Assembly (NCBI GenBank): GCA_030618945.1
Contig: JAUXCI010000163.1
Coordinates: 1-6,070, forward strand
From: Flavobacteriaceae bacterium
GTDB lineage: Bacteria > Bacteroidota > Bacteroidia > Flavobacteriales > Flavobacteriaceae
Direction of reading: 5' to 3'
DNA: 6,070 nucleotides
This document shows, piece by piece, positions 1 to 6,070 of the stretch (the first letter of the stretch is position 1; every line of letters begins with the position of its first letter). A program made the translations under genes and the position numbers. Under the pieces are notes generated by a model. It saw only the letters and a program-made list of their open reading frames with translations. It was not told the origin of the DNA and made no database searches.

Positions 1-1289
1 CAACTTATACTTTTAATTTTGCCCAAAGTATCCTTGATAATACGGAGGGAAATGTGTTGGATAATTTCAAATATATTTTCTCTACGGGTGATTATATCGA
101 TTCGTTGATGGTGAAGGGCCCTATTAAAGATGCCTTTAATCTGGAAATGATTGAAAACCCAACCATAATGCTGTATCCTGTAAATGAGGCTTATACTGAT
201 TCAGTAATTTATCTTGAAAAACCGACCTATGTAGGCAGGACTATTGACAGTTTGAATTGGGAGGTGACTAATATTAAAGAAGGGACGTATCGTTTGGTGG
301 CCTTGAATGATGCCCGAAAGAATTATAAATATGATCCAAAGGAAGATAAAATTGCATTCCACCCTGATTTTATCACGGTCCCGGGTGATAGCATTTTTAA
401 GCTCACTTTATTTAAAGAATCCTTGCCTTTTAAGACGGTTTCAAGGCCCAAAGATGTGTCAAAAGGACATATTATTATCGGGTTTGAAGGAGATTCAGAA
501 GACGTCAAAATTAGGGTCTTATCAGATGTGCCAAATGACTTCAAAGCATTTTATGCCAAAGACATAAAAACGGATACTTTGAATTATTGGTTCAATAATT
601 ATGATAAAGACACGATTATCATGGAAGTGAGCAAGGATAAATTTATTGACTCAGTCAAAATCGTGGTCAATGAAGAAGAAATTGATTCAATGAAGTTGGC
701 ATTTTCCAGTACTGTAACGCTGCATTTAAGGGATACATTTAAACTAGGATCAACTGTTCCCATTATGAAAATTGACACTTCGAAATTTCAATTGATTGAC
801 AAAGATTCAATAAAGGTGCCCTTTAAATTAAAGTTGAGTGCGAACAAGTCAATCATTGATTTTGAATTTGAAAAGGAGGTTCAACAAAAATACAAGCTAT
901 TTATAGCTCCAGGTGGCATAGAAGATATTTTAGGTGTACAGAACGATACTTTGAAGACCAATTTCCGTACCGGTAAAATTGCTGACTATGCTTCATATTT
1001 TTTTACTGTGCAAAATATAGAAAAATACCCCGTGATCATAGATCTTATGGACGATAAAGGTAAGGTTGTGGGAAGAAAATACGCTACGGAACCTCGGGAA
1101 TACCAATTCAAACACCTTAGACCGGCACGATTCATGGTTCGCATTATTTATGATGAGAATGGGAATCAGGCATGGGATACAGGAAATTTTTTAAAAAAAT
1201 TGCAACCCGAGAAAGTTTATTATATAAGCCATATCATTGATGCTAAAGCGAATTGGGAAGTAAATGAGAACCTGATTATTGAACCCTGA
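1..1289 (+). CDS. Ig-like (SbsA/Big_5 type) domain-containing envelope protein, C-terminal part
   Basis: The reading frame is open from base 3 to a TGA at 1287-1289, giving 428 residues, so the gene begins upstream of the window. The GTG at 54 is only an internal codon. The first visible residues (TYTFNFAQSILDNTEGN, then NFKYIFSTGDYIDSL) resemble the end of a bacterial Ig-like domain of the SbsA/Big_5 type, as found in long secreted or lipid-anchored proteins of Bacteroidetes. The rest is beta-rich and full of Asp, Lys and Ser, with no membrane segment, as expected for a surface or periplasmic protein. Near the end, YDENGNQAWDTG (bases 1149-1184) has the acidic spacing of a calcium-binding loop and lies in a conserved-looking tail that continues to LQPEKVYY and NWEVNENLIIEP. 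Any signal peptide or lipobox would be outside the window. The family assignment is from recall of similar flavobacterial proteins; the biological role is unknown. Confidence 0.75.
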   Translation, partial: TYTFNFAQSILDNTEGNVLDNFKYIFSTGDYIDSLMVKGPIKDAFNLEMIENPTIMLYPVNEAYTDSVIYLEKPTYVGRTIDSLNWEVTNIKEGTYRLVALNDARKNYKYDPKEDKIAFHPDFITVPGDSIFKLTLFKESLPFKTVSRPKDVSKGHIIIGFEGDSEDVKIRVLSDVPNDFKAFYAKDIKTDTLNYWFNNYDKDTIIMEVSKDKFIDSVKIVVNEEEIDSMKLAFSSTVTLHLRDTFKLGSTVPIMKIDTSKFQLIDKDSIKVPFKLKLSANKSIIDFEFEKEVQQKYKLFIAPGGIEDILGVQNDTLKTNFRTGKIADYASYFFTVQNIEKYPVIIDLMDDKGKVVGRKYATEPREYQFKHLRPARFMVRIIYDENGNQAWDTGNFLKKLQPEKVYYISHIIDAKANWEVNENLIIEP

Positions 1290-1306
1290 CATAAAATATG
1301 AGGTAT

Positions 1307-1322
1307 TCAAGAGTACTCTTGA
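1307..1322. repeat. 16-bp perfect palindrome, possible weak terminator or operator
   Basis: TCAAGAGTACTCTTGA reads the same on both strands. As RNA it could fold to a 6-bp stem with a GUAC loop. It lies 17 bp after the stop of the envelope-protein gene and about 50 bp before the promoter candidate of mrp. There is no solid U-tract after it (the sequence runs GGCTTAAATTTGTTT), so a classical intrinsic terminator is not clear. A protein-binding site is the alternative. Confidence 0.4.
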
Positions 1323-1375
1323 GGCTTAAATTTGTTTAAGGTGATTTATATTAGTTTTTACTTTCTTAGAATTAG

Positions 1376-1383
1376 TATCTTTG
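1376..1383 (+). promoter_or_regulatory. Candidate Bacteroidetes -7 promoter element for mrp
   Basis: TATCTTTG is an exact match to the Bacteroidetes sigma-A -7 consensus TAnnTTTG. A poor -33 candidate, TTAG at 1351-1354, lies 21 bp upstream (consensus TTTG). Transcription would start near 1390 and leave a leader of roughly 25 bases before the ATG at 1414. The motif is short and such AT-rich words occur by chance, so position is the main support. Confidence 0.45.
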
Positions 1384-1413
1384 TTGTTTAGAATCATTTT
1401 AATTAAGGAAATA

Positions 1414-2538
1414 ATGAGTTTCAATAAAAACGATATATACAAAGCCCTGGAGGGTATTACTGCTCCTGGAGAAGGAGTGAATCTTATAGAAAGCAAGGCG
1501 GTTACAAACGTGGTTGTTTTTGGAAAAGAGATCATAGTGGATGTAACCATTAAAAATCCATCTTTACAGGCTAAGAAAAAAATAGAGGTGGAAATCATGA
1601 AAATTATTCATGATAGGGTGGATGAAAAAACCGATGTTAAGGTTAATGTTAAAGTTGATGCACCCGAAAAACCCGCCCCGATGAGAGGAAATGAAATCCC
1701 TGGTGTAAAAAATATCATCGCGATAGCTTCAGGAAAAGGAGGCGTAGGAAAATCTACTGTTACTGCTAACTTGGCGGTAACTTTGGCCAAGATGGGTTTT
1801 AGCGTGGGGATATTGGATGCTGATGTATACGGTCCGTCTATGCCAATCATGTTTGATGTGGCTAAGGAAAGACCATTATCGGTTGAAATTGACGGTAAAT
1901 CAAAAATGAAACCTATTGAGAGTTATGGGGTAAAAATATTGTCATTGGGTTTCTTTACTGACCCTAATCAAGCTGTAATATGGCGTGGTGCTATGGCCTC
2001 AAAGGCTTTGAATCAAATGATATTTGATGGACATTGGGGCGAACTTGATTTTATGTTGATTGATCTTCCTCCGGGAACAGGTGATATACACCTTTCAATG
2101 GTTCAGGCGGTTCCAATTACTGGTGCTGTTATTGTGAGTACTCCTCAAAATATCGCTTTAGCGGATGCAAAAAGAGGCGTAGCAATGTTTCAACAGGAAA
2201 ATATTATGGTGCCGGTTTTAGGGATAGTAGAGAACATGAGCTACTTTACCCCGGCAGAATTACCAGATAATAAATATTATATTTTTGGAAAAGATGGGGC
2301 CAAACATCTGGCAGCTGATATAGACACAGCCTTATTGGGTGAAATTCCCTTGGTGCAGAGTATAAGAGAAGCTGGAGATTTTGGACATCCGGTTGCGCTA
2401 CAAGATGATACAGTTTTAGAACAAGCTTTTATTGATACAGCAAAAAACATGTTGAGTCAATTGGTTAAGCGCAATGAAGATTTGCCTCCTACAGAAGTTG
2501 TTAGAATTACTACGATGTCAGGATGCAGTACTAAATAA
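1414..2538 (+). CDS. mrp: Mrp/NBP35 (ApbC) family Fe-S cluster carrier ATPase
   Basis: This is a P-loop ATPase of the Mrp/ApbC family, which in other bacteria binds a Fe-S cluster and transfers it to target enzymes in the cytosol. The 374-residue product has an N-terminal DUF59/MIP18-type domain (about residues 3-80), a Pro-rich linker, then a SIMIBI-class NTPase domain. Visible motifs are the deviant Walker A GKGGVGKST (107-115), switch I-like LDADVYGPSMP (134-144) and Walker B-like LIDLPPGTGD (215-224). The CxxC motif of enterobacterial ApbC is absent: the region after ENM reads SYFTPAELPDNKYYIFG (276-292), and the only cysteine is Cys371 in the tail SGCSTK. The start is ATG 1414, preceded by AAGGAA three bases upstream. 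An in-frame TTG at 1381 is rejected because it falls inside the promoter motif and adds residues the family does not need. The NifU-domain gene follows after 44 bp, consistent with an operon. Confidence 0.93.
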   Translation: MSFNKNDIYKALEGITAPGEGVNLIESKAVTNVVVFGKEIIVDVTIKNPSLQAKKKIEVEIMKIIHDRVDEKTDVKVNVKVDAPEKPAPMRGNEIPGVKNIIAIASGKGGVGKSTVTANLAVTLAKMGFSVGILDADVYGPSMPIMFDVAKERPLSVEIDGKSKMKPIESYGVKILSLGFFTDPNQAVIWRGAMASKALNQMIFDGHWGELDFMLIDLPPGTGDIHLSMVQAVPITGAVIVSTPQNIALADAKRGVAMFQQENIMVPVLGIVENMSYFTPAELPDNKYYIFGKDGAKHLAADIDTALLGEIPLVQSIREAGDFGHPVALQDDTVLEQAFIDTAKNMLSQLVKRNEDLPPTEVVRITTMSGCSTK

Positions 2539-2545
2539 TATTTTA

Positions 2546-2564
2546 GGGCCCAAGTTTTGGGCCT
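2546..2564 (+). terminator. GC-rich hairpin between mrp and the NifU-domain gene
   Basis: GGCCCAA (2547-2553) and TTGGGCC (2557-2563) form a perfect 7-bp stem with a 3-base GTT loop, closed further by a G-U pair (2546/2564). It is the most GC-rich spot in the intergenic DNA. It sits 8 bp after the mrp stop and 18 bp before the ATG at 2583. A run of five T (2574-2578) follows only after a gap of nine bases, so it may be a partial terminator, an attenuator or an RNA-processing/stability element rather than a complete stop. Confidence 0.5.
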
Positions 2565-2582
2565 GGATATCAATTTTTGAAG

Positions 2583-2819
2583 ATGGTAAAAAAAGAGTTA
2601 TTGAGTAACATAGAAAAGGCGCTAAGTGAAATTCGCCCATATCTTTTAAAGGATGGTGGAGATGTGTCATTTGTATCTTTAAACAAAGATGTTGTTAATA
2701 TTAAATTTCACGGTGCATGTATTGGTTGTAATGTGAATCAAATGACGCTGAAAAATGGGGTAGAGGCCACGATACAAAAATATGCTCCGCAAATCAGGAA
2801 AGTTACAGAGGTCAAATAG
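2583..2819 (+). CDS. NifU-like C-terminal (Nfu) domain Fe-S scaffold/carrier protein
   Basis: This small cytosolic protein of 78 residues consists of a single NifU C-terminal (Nfu) domain, which binds a Fe-S cluster through a CxxC pair and hands it to apo-proteins. The typical landmarks are present: IEKALSEIRPYLLKDGGDVSFV (10-31) forming the first helix and strand, and GACIGCNVNQMTLKNGVE (44-61) with the cluster-ligating Cys46 and Cys49. The end, YAPQIRKVTEV, is also typical. It has no N-terminal IscU-like or A-type domain, matching the stand-alone short form common in Bacteroidetes. ATG 2583 is chosen over an in-frame TTG at 2577, which would add only two residues. It is probably transcribed with mrp, possibly at a different level because of the hairpin just upstream of its start. 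Confidence 0.92.
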   Translation: MVKKELLSNIEKALSEIRPYLLKDGGDVSFVSLNKDVVNIKFHGACIGCNVNQMTLKNGVEATIQKYAPQIRKVTEVK

Positions 2820-2858
2820 ATCAATAACCTTTTCATTTTCATATTCTTAAATTTTATT

Positions 2859-2895
2859 TATTATATTTGTTAAAATCGAAAGAGCAAATATAATA
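2859..2895. repeat. 11-bp perfect inverted repeat in the hmgA leader
   Basis: TATTATATTTG (2859-2869) is repeated as its exact reverse complement CAAATATAATA (2885-2895), separated by 15 bp. The left arm contains the candidate -7 element of the hmgA promoter, and the spacer would hold the transcription start. The symmetry suggests a site for a dimeric regulator or a stem-loop, but the AT-rich composition makes chance symmetry easier than usual. Confidence 0.5.
2862..2869 (+). promoter_or_regulatory. Candidate -7 promoter element for hmgA-hppD
   Basis: TATATTTG matches the Bacteroidetes -7 consensus TAnnTTTG exactly. A weak -33 candidate, TTTC (2837-2840), lies 21 bp upstream. Transcription would start near 2875, leaving a leader of about 145 bases before hmgA. 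A second exact match, TATTTTTG at 2903-2910, lacks a -33 partner at suitable distance and is the alternative. The rest of the 200-bp interval 2820-3019 holds no supported gene; it also contains a 7-bp stem, ATTTCTC/GAGAAAT (2933-2939 / 2945-2951). Confidence 0.4.
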
Positions 2896-3019
2896 TGTGC
2901 CGTATTTTTGCCGAATTATTATTACTTCTCAAATTTCTCATAAAGAGAAATCCCGAATAAAAACGGTTATTTTGATGTGCTTTTGTGTTTCTTGTATTAA
3001 ATTTTAAAATCTTTTCTTT

Positions 3020-4180
3020 ATGCCACGATATCATACTTTAGGTAATATTCCCCCTAAGCGCCATACTGTATTCAAAGATGACAATGGAAATTTCTTTTAT
3101 GAAGAACTTTTTGGAACGGTCGGTTTTGACGGGATGTCAACTCTTTTATATCATACACAGCGACCTACCCAGGTGAAAAAAATCCTAAGATCATATGATG
3201 TAGCCCCGAAAATTGCAGTTGATAAGAATATGAAATCAATTAGTTTAAAGGGCTTTAAGCTGTTACCTGATGAAGATTATTTAAAAAGCAGAGTGCCGGT
3301 ACTTGTCAATAACGATTGTCAGATCAGTTTGGCCTCACCCAGTGAATCTTTAAAGGACTATTTTTATAAGAATACGGATTCAGATGAGTTAATTTTTGTA
3401 CACCAAGGCTCAGGAAAATTGAGGTCTATGCTTGGAAATATTGATTTTGGCTATGGTGATTATTTAGTAATTCCCAGAGGGATGATCTATCAAATAGATT
3501 TTGATACGGCAAAGAATCGATTGTTTATTGTTGAATCCAAAAGCCCTGTATATACCCCCAAGGGATATAGAAACTGGTTTGGTCAGCATCTTGAGCATTC
3601 TCCTTTTTGCGAAAGAGATTTACATCCGCCAAGCGAGTTAGAGACCCATAATGAAAAAGGAGATTTTTTGGTCAAAGTAAAAAAGCAGGATACGATTCAT
3701 GAATATATTTATGCAGCGCATCCTTTTAGTGTAGTGGGTTGGGACGGATATAATTTTCCGTATAAATTTTCAATTCACGATTTCGAACCCATAACAGGGA
3801 GAGTGCATTTACCACCTCCGATCCATCAAACCTTTGAATCGGCTGGATTTGTGATTTGCTCCTTTGTACCCCGGCTTTATGACTATCATCCGGAGGCCAT
3901 ACCAGCTCCTTATAACCACAGCAATATAGATTCTGATGAAGTGCTGTATTATGTAGATGGAGACTTTATGAGCAGAAACAATATCGAAAAAGGTCAAATT
4001 ACCTTGCACCCGGCTGGAATCCCTCACGGACCACATCCGGGAGCTATGGAAAGAAGTATAGGGAAAAAAGAAACTCAGGAATTGGCCGTAATGGTAGATA
4101 CGTTTAAACCGCTTATGGTTACAGAAGAGGCGATGAAATTAGCTGATAAAGATTATTTTCAATCCTGGTTAGATCAATAA
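3020..4180 (+). CDS. hmgA: Homogentisate 1,2-dioxygenase
   Basis: The product opens the ring of homogentisate to 4-maleylacetoacetate using mononuclear Fe(II) and O2, the central step of tyrosine and phenylalanine degradation in the cytosol. It has 386 residues, shorter than the roughly 430-445 of the human and proteobacterial enzymes, as is usual for the Bacteroidetes type. The C-terminal cupin half aligns with human HGD by recall: His263 (human His292), His300 (His335), His330 in TLHPAG (His365) and His336 in PHGP (His371). The spacing 300-330-336 equals the human 335-365-371. The human carboxylate ligand Glu341 falls on Asp306, followed by Glu307 (HSNIDSDEVLYY). The N-terminus, MPRYHTLGNIPPKRHTVF, is typical of the family. 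ATG 3020 is the only reasonable start; its leader is AT-rich without a Shine-Dalgarno. hppD, which makes its substrate, follows after 43 bp. Confidence 0.95.
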   Translation: MPRYHTLGNIPPKRHTVFKDDNGNFFYEELFGTVGFDGMSTLLYHTQRPTQVKKILRSYDVAPKIAVDKNMKSISLKGFKLLPDEDYLKSRVPVLVNNDCQISLASPSESLKDYFYKNTDSDELIFVHQGSGKLRSMLGNIDFGYGDYLVIPRGMIYQIDFDTAKNRLFIVESKSPVYTPKGYRNWFGQHLEHSPFCERDLHPPSELETHNEKGDFLVKVKKQDTIHEYIYAAHPFSVVGWDGYNFPYKFSIHDFEPITGRVHLPPPIHQTFESAGFVICSFVPRLYDYHPEAIPAPYNHSNIDSDEVLYYVDGDFMSRNNIEKGQITLHPAGIPHGPHPGAMERSIGKKETQELAVMVDTFKPLMVTEEAMKLADKDYFQSWLDQ

Positions 4181-4223
4181 AGGCGATAGCTTTAGGTCTT
4201 TTATAATTTAAAACTAAAATGTC

Positions 4224-5381
4224 ATGAGTGAATTAAAAAATATAGACAATTTCAATTACGGATTGGATAAAATATTTCCGGATGCGGATGATTTTTTACC
4301 CTTGTTAGGTACTGATTATGTGGAGCTTTATGTTGGTAATGCAAAGCAGGCGGCTCTTTTTTATAAAACGGCTTTGGGCTTTCAGTCACTCGCTTATTCA
4401 GGTTTGGAAACCGGTGTAAAAGACAGAACCTCTTATGTAGTTGTTCAAGATAAGATTAGATTGGTGCTTACCACACCCATGCCCAGTGAAGGCAATAACG
4501 ACCTTAATGAACACCTTGTAAAACACGGCGACGGAGTAAAAGTAATTGCACTTTGGGTAGATGATGCTACCAAAGCCTGGCAGGAAACGACTAAAAGAGG
4601 CGCCAAATCGTATTTTGAACCTACCAAAGAATCGGATGAAAATGGAGAAGTGATCCGATCGGGTATTCACACTTATGGAGACACAGTACACGTGTTTGTA
4701 GAGAGAAAGAACTATAAAGGACCTTTTTTGCCTAATTATGAAACATGGGATTCACATTATAATCCATCCACAGTTGGTCTAAAATATATTGATCATATGG
4801 TAGGTAATGTAGACTGGGGCGAAATGAATATTTGGGCAAAATTTTATAATGAAGTTATGGGATTTGCCAATTTGATCACCTTTGATGACAAGGATATTTC
4901 CACTGATTACACGGCCTTGATGAGTAAGGTAATGACCAATGGGAATGGACGAATCAAGTTTCCGATAAATGAGCCTGCAAAAGGGAAAAAGAAATCCCAA
5001 ATTGAAGAGTATATTGATTTTTATCAGGGAGCAGGATGTCAACACATTGCCGTGGCTACTGATGATATCGTGTTCACGGTTAGTGAAATGAAAAAAAGAG
5101 GGGTGGAGTTCTTATATGTTCCAGGAACATATTATGATACCGTTGGAGAACGAGTTGGTGAAATAGCAGAAAGTATGGACGTATTGAAGGAGCATGGAAT
5201 CATGGTTGATCGTGATGAAGAGGGTTATTTACTACAAATATTTACAAAACCTTTTACCGACAGGCCTACCTTGTTTTTTGAGATCATCCAAAGAAAAGGA
5301 GCTCAGTCATTTGGAAAAGGAAATTTCAAGGCCCTATTTGAGTCCATTGAAGCCGAACAAGCCAGAAGAGGTACTTTATGA
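4224..5381 (+). CDS. hppD: 4-hydroxyphenylpyruvate dioxygenase
   Basis: The product converts 4-hydroxyphenylpyruvate to homogentisate with loss of CO2, the step directly before HmgA. The 385 residues form two vicinal-oxygen-chelate halves. The N-terminal half starts at DYVELYVGNAKQAALFYKTA (about residue 31). The C-terminal catalytic half carries the Fe(II) ligands His191 (YIDHMVGNV), His274 (CQHIAVATDDI) and Glu353 (LFFEIIQRKG). The spacing agrees with the known His-His-Glu triad of human and Pseudomonas enzymes. The C-terminal gating helix, SFGKGNFKALFESIEAEQ, is intact, so the enzyme looks active. The start is ATG 4224; an upstream ATG at 4219 is in another frame and stops at once. The short distance to hmgA and the lack of a promoter motif between them argue for one transcript. 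The gene order puts the later pathway step first. Confidence 0.97.
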   Translation: MSELKNIDNFNYGLDKIFPDADDFLPLLGTDYVELYVGNAKQAALFYKTALGFQSLAYSGLETGVKDRTSYVVVQDKIRLVLTTPMPSEGNNDLNEHLVKHGDGVKVIALWVDDATKAWQETTKRGAKSYFEPTKESDENGEVIRSGIHTYGDTVHVFVERKNYKGPFLPNYETWDSHYNPSTVGLKYIDHMVGNVDWGEMNIWAKFYNEVMGFANLITFDDKDISTDYTALMSKVMTNGNGRIKFPINEPAKGKKKSQIEEYIDFYQGAGCQHIAVATDDIVFTVSEMKKRGVEFLYVPGTYYDTVGERVGEIAESMDVLKEHGIMVDRDEEGYLLQIFTKPFTDRPTLFFEIIQRKGAQSFGKGNFKALFESIEAEQARRGTL

Positions 5382-5644
5382 TTTTCGCTTTCAGCCAGCC
5401 ATAAAAATTAATTGTAAAAACATCTTCTTCCTGTCTTTCTTTCTTTAATAAAAGGGTGAGCTTTTCTTTAAATTTTTCAGAATTTAGATCCCCGGTTTTA
5501 AAATTAAAAAAGCAATAGCTTAGTATTATGAAACAGTCTTTGGTTTTGACAAATCAAAATTGATTATTTCTGAATTCTATGCTATTAAATTTTAAGTATC
5601 TTGATCAAAATTTCAACTGGATATAAAAAAGTTAACCTATTTAC
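5382..5644. other. AT-rich intergenic region with pyrimidine tract and TTGA/TCAA repeats
   Basis: No gene is supported in these 263 bp. Visible structure includes a nearly pure pyrimidine run (5423-5446, a single G) and a weak 5-bp stem AAAAG/CTTTT (5450-5465) that could end the hppD transcript. Overlapping inverted repeats follow: TTTTGA-CAAA-TCAAAA (5544-5559) and AATCAA-AA-TTGATT (5552-5565). There is also the palindrome TTGATCAA (5601-5608), and the word ATCAAAATT occurs twice (5553-5561 and 5604-5612). TATCTTGA (5597-5604) is an imperfect -7 candidate for the transporter gene. Confidence 0.35.
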
Positions 5645-6070
5645 ATGTTAGAGAAAAACAACAAAAGACTTATAAATGCATGGGCATCATTTGATTGGGC
5701 CAATTCAGTTTATAACCTTATAGTCACTACGGCAATATTTCCAATATATTATTTAACGGTGACGCAAGATGTTTTTGGGGGTGAGGAGGTTCAGTTCTTT
5801 AATTTAACAATTAAAAACTCAGTTCTTTACTCATATGCCATATCGTTTTCCTTTTTGATTATAGTATTCATATCTCCGATTTTATCTGGAATAGCTGATT
5901 TTGGTGGTCTGAAAAAACAATTCATGCAATTTTTCACCTATCTCGGGTCCTTAGCTTGTATTGGTCTCTATTTTTTTACAGGTGAAAATATTGAATATGG
6001 AATTGCCTGTTCAGTTTTAGCGAGTGTTGGTTATGCCGGCTCCCTGGTTTTTTACAATGGTTTTTTACCC
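5645..6070 (+). CDS. UMF1 family MFS transporter, N-terminal part
   Basis: The frame opens at ATG 5645 and runs without a stop to the last base, giving 142 residues of a membrane transporter cut by the window edge (family proteins are around 420 residues or more). The start NKRLINAWASFDWANSVYN followed by AIFPIYY is the hallmark of the UMF1 branch of the major facilitator superfamily, related to yeast Atg22. Four membrane segments can be seen at about residues 20-40, 60-82, 94-112 and 118-140. The cytoplasmic loop SGIADFGGLKKQFM (81-94) between segments 2 and 3 fits MFS motif A. It would sit in the inner membrane. The substrate of bacterial UMF1 proteins is not established; Atg22 exports amino acids from the vacuole, so a link with tyrosine use is imaginable but unproven. 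The 263-bp gap suggests its own promoter. Confidence 0.88.
   Translation, partial: MLEKNNKRLINAWASFDWANSVYNLIVTTAIFPIYYLTVTQDVFGGEEVQFFNLTIKNSVLYSYAISFSFLIIVFISPILSGIADFGGLKKQFMQFFTYLGSLACIGLYFFTGENIEYGIACSVLASVGYAGSLVFYNGFLP

Noticed and set aside
54..56. GTG as the start of the first gene
   Set aside because: The same frame is open back to base 3 and the upstream residues continue the Ig-like domain pattern, so the gene is simply cut by the window edge.
1381..1413. TTG 1381 as the start of mrp
   Set aside because: It overlaps the promoter motif TATCTTTG, and ATG 1414 with AAGGAA upstream gives the normal family N-terminus.
4398..5045. Open minus-strand frames opposite hppD (also opposite hmgA and mrp)
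   Set aside because: They lie wholly inside well-identified genes, have no recognisable domains, and follow from the codon use of the sense strand.
1414..5381. A combined Fe-S and tyrosine-degradation system
   Set aside because: HmgA and HppD use mononuclear iron bound by His and carboxylate, not Fe-S clusters, and a 200-bp gap with its own promoter candidate separates the two pairs; adjacency is likely incidental.
5194..5448. Plus-strand frame overlapping the end of hppD
   Set aside because: It is out of frame with the conserved HPPD C-terminus, which contains the Glu353 ligand and the last helix, and its own product is low-complexity with no recognised domain.
5528..5563. Eleven-codon frame beginning ATGAAACAG in the gap before the transporter
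   Set aside because: Too short to support, with no conserved feature; expected by chance.
1..6070. CRISPR array, tRNA or rRNA gene, insertion sequence, or defence cluster
   Set aside because: No regularly spaced repeats, cloverleaf-like segments, transposase motifs, or nuclease/helicase genes are visible on either strand.

Overview
The window is a stretch of chromosome from a member of the Bacteroidetes, most likely Flavobacteriia or Cytophagia. The reasons are low G+C (judged by eye), gene starts set in AT-rich leaders with mostly no strong Shine-Dalgarno, matches to the Bacteroidetes -7 promoter motif TAnnTTTG, and protein variants typical of that phylum: an Mrp lacking the CxxC motif, a stand-alone NifU-type domain of 78 residues, and a short homogentisate dioxygenase. 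All six genes are on the + strand.

Layout: (1) bases 1-1289, the C-terminal 428 residues of a large Ig-like (SbsA/Big_5 type) envelope protein whose start lies outside the window. (2) An iron-sulfur pair, mrp (1414-2538) and a small NifU-domain scaffold/carrier (2583-2819), with a strong GC hairpin between them. (3) A 200-bp leader (2820-3019) with a promoter candidate inside an 11-bp perfect inverted repeat. (4) A tyrosine degradation pair, hmgA (3020-4180) and hppD (4224-5381), only 43 bp apart and probably co-transcribed. (5) A 263-bp AT-rich gap with no supported gene. (6) The first 142 residues of a UMF1-type major facilitator transporter (5645 to the end), cut by the window edge.

HppD converts 4-hydroxyphenylpyruvate (transaminated tyrosine) to homogentisate, and HmgA opens the homogentisate ring to maleylacetoacetate. 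Both are mononuclear Fe(II) dioxygenases, and all expected iron ligands can be located except that HmgA shows Asp where the human enzyme has Glu341. The remaining pathway steps (isomerase, fumarylacetoacetase) are not in the window. Mrp and the NifU-domain protein serve Fe-S cluster transfer and have no direct biochemical link to the dioxygenases.

I see no novel defence, mobile or RNA-based system here. The genes are conserved housekeeping and catabolic genes. The most useful second looks are the inverted repeat in the hmgA leader, the single-cysteine Mrp, and the hairpins near gene starts.
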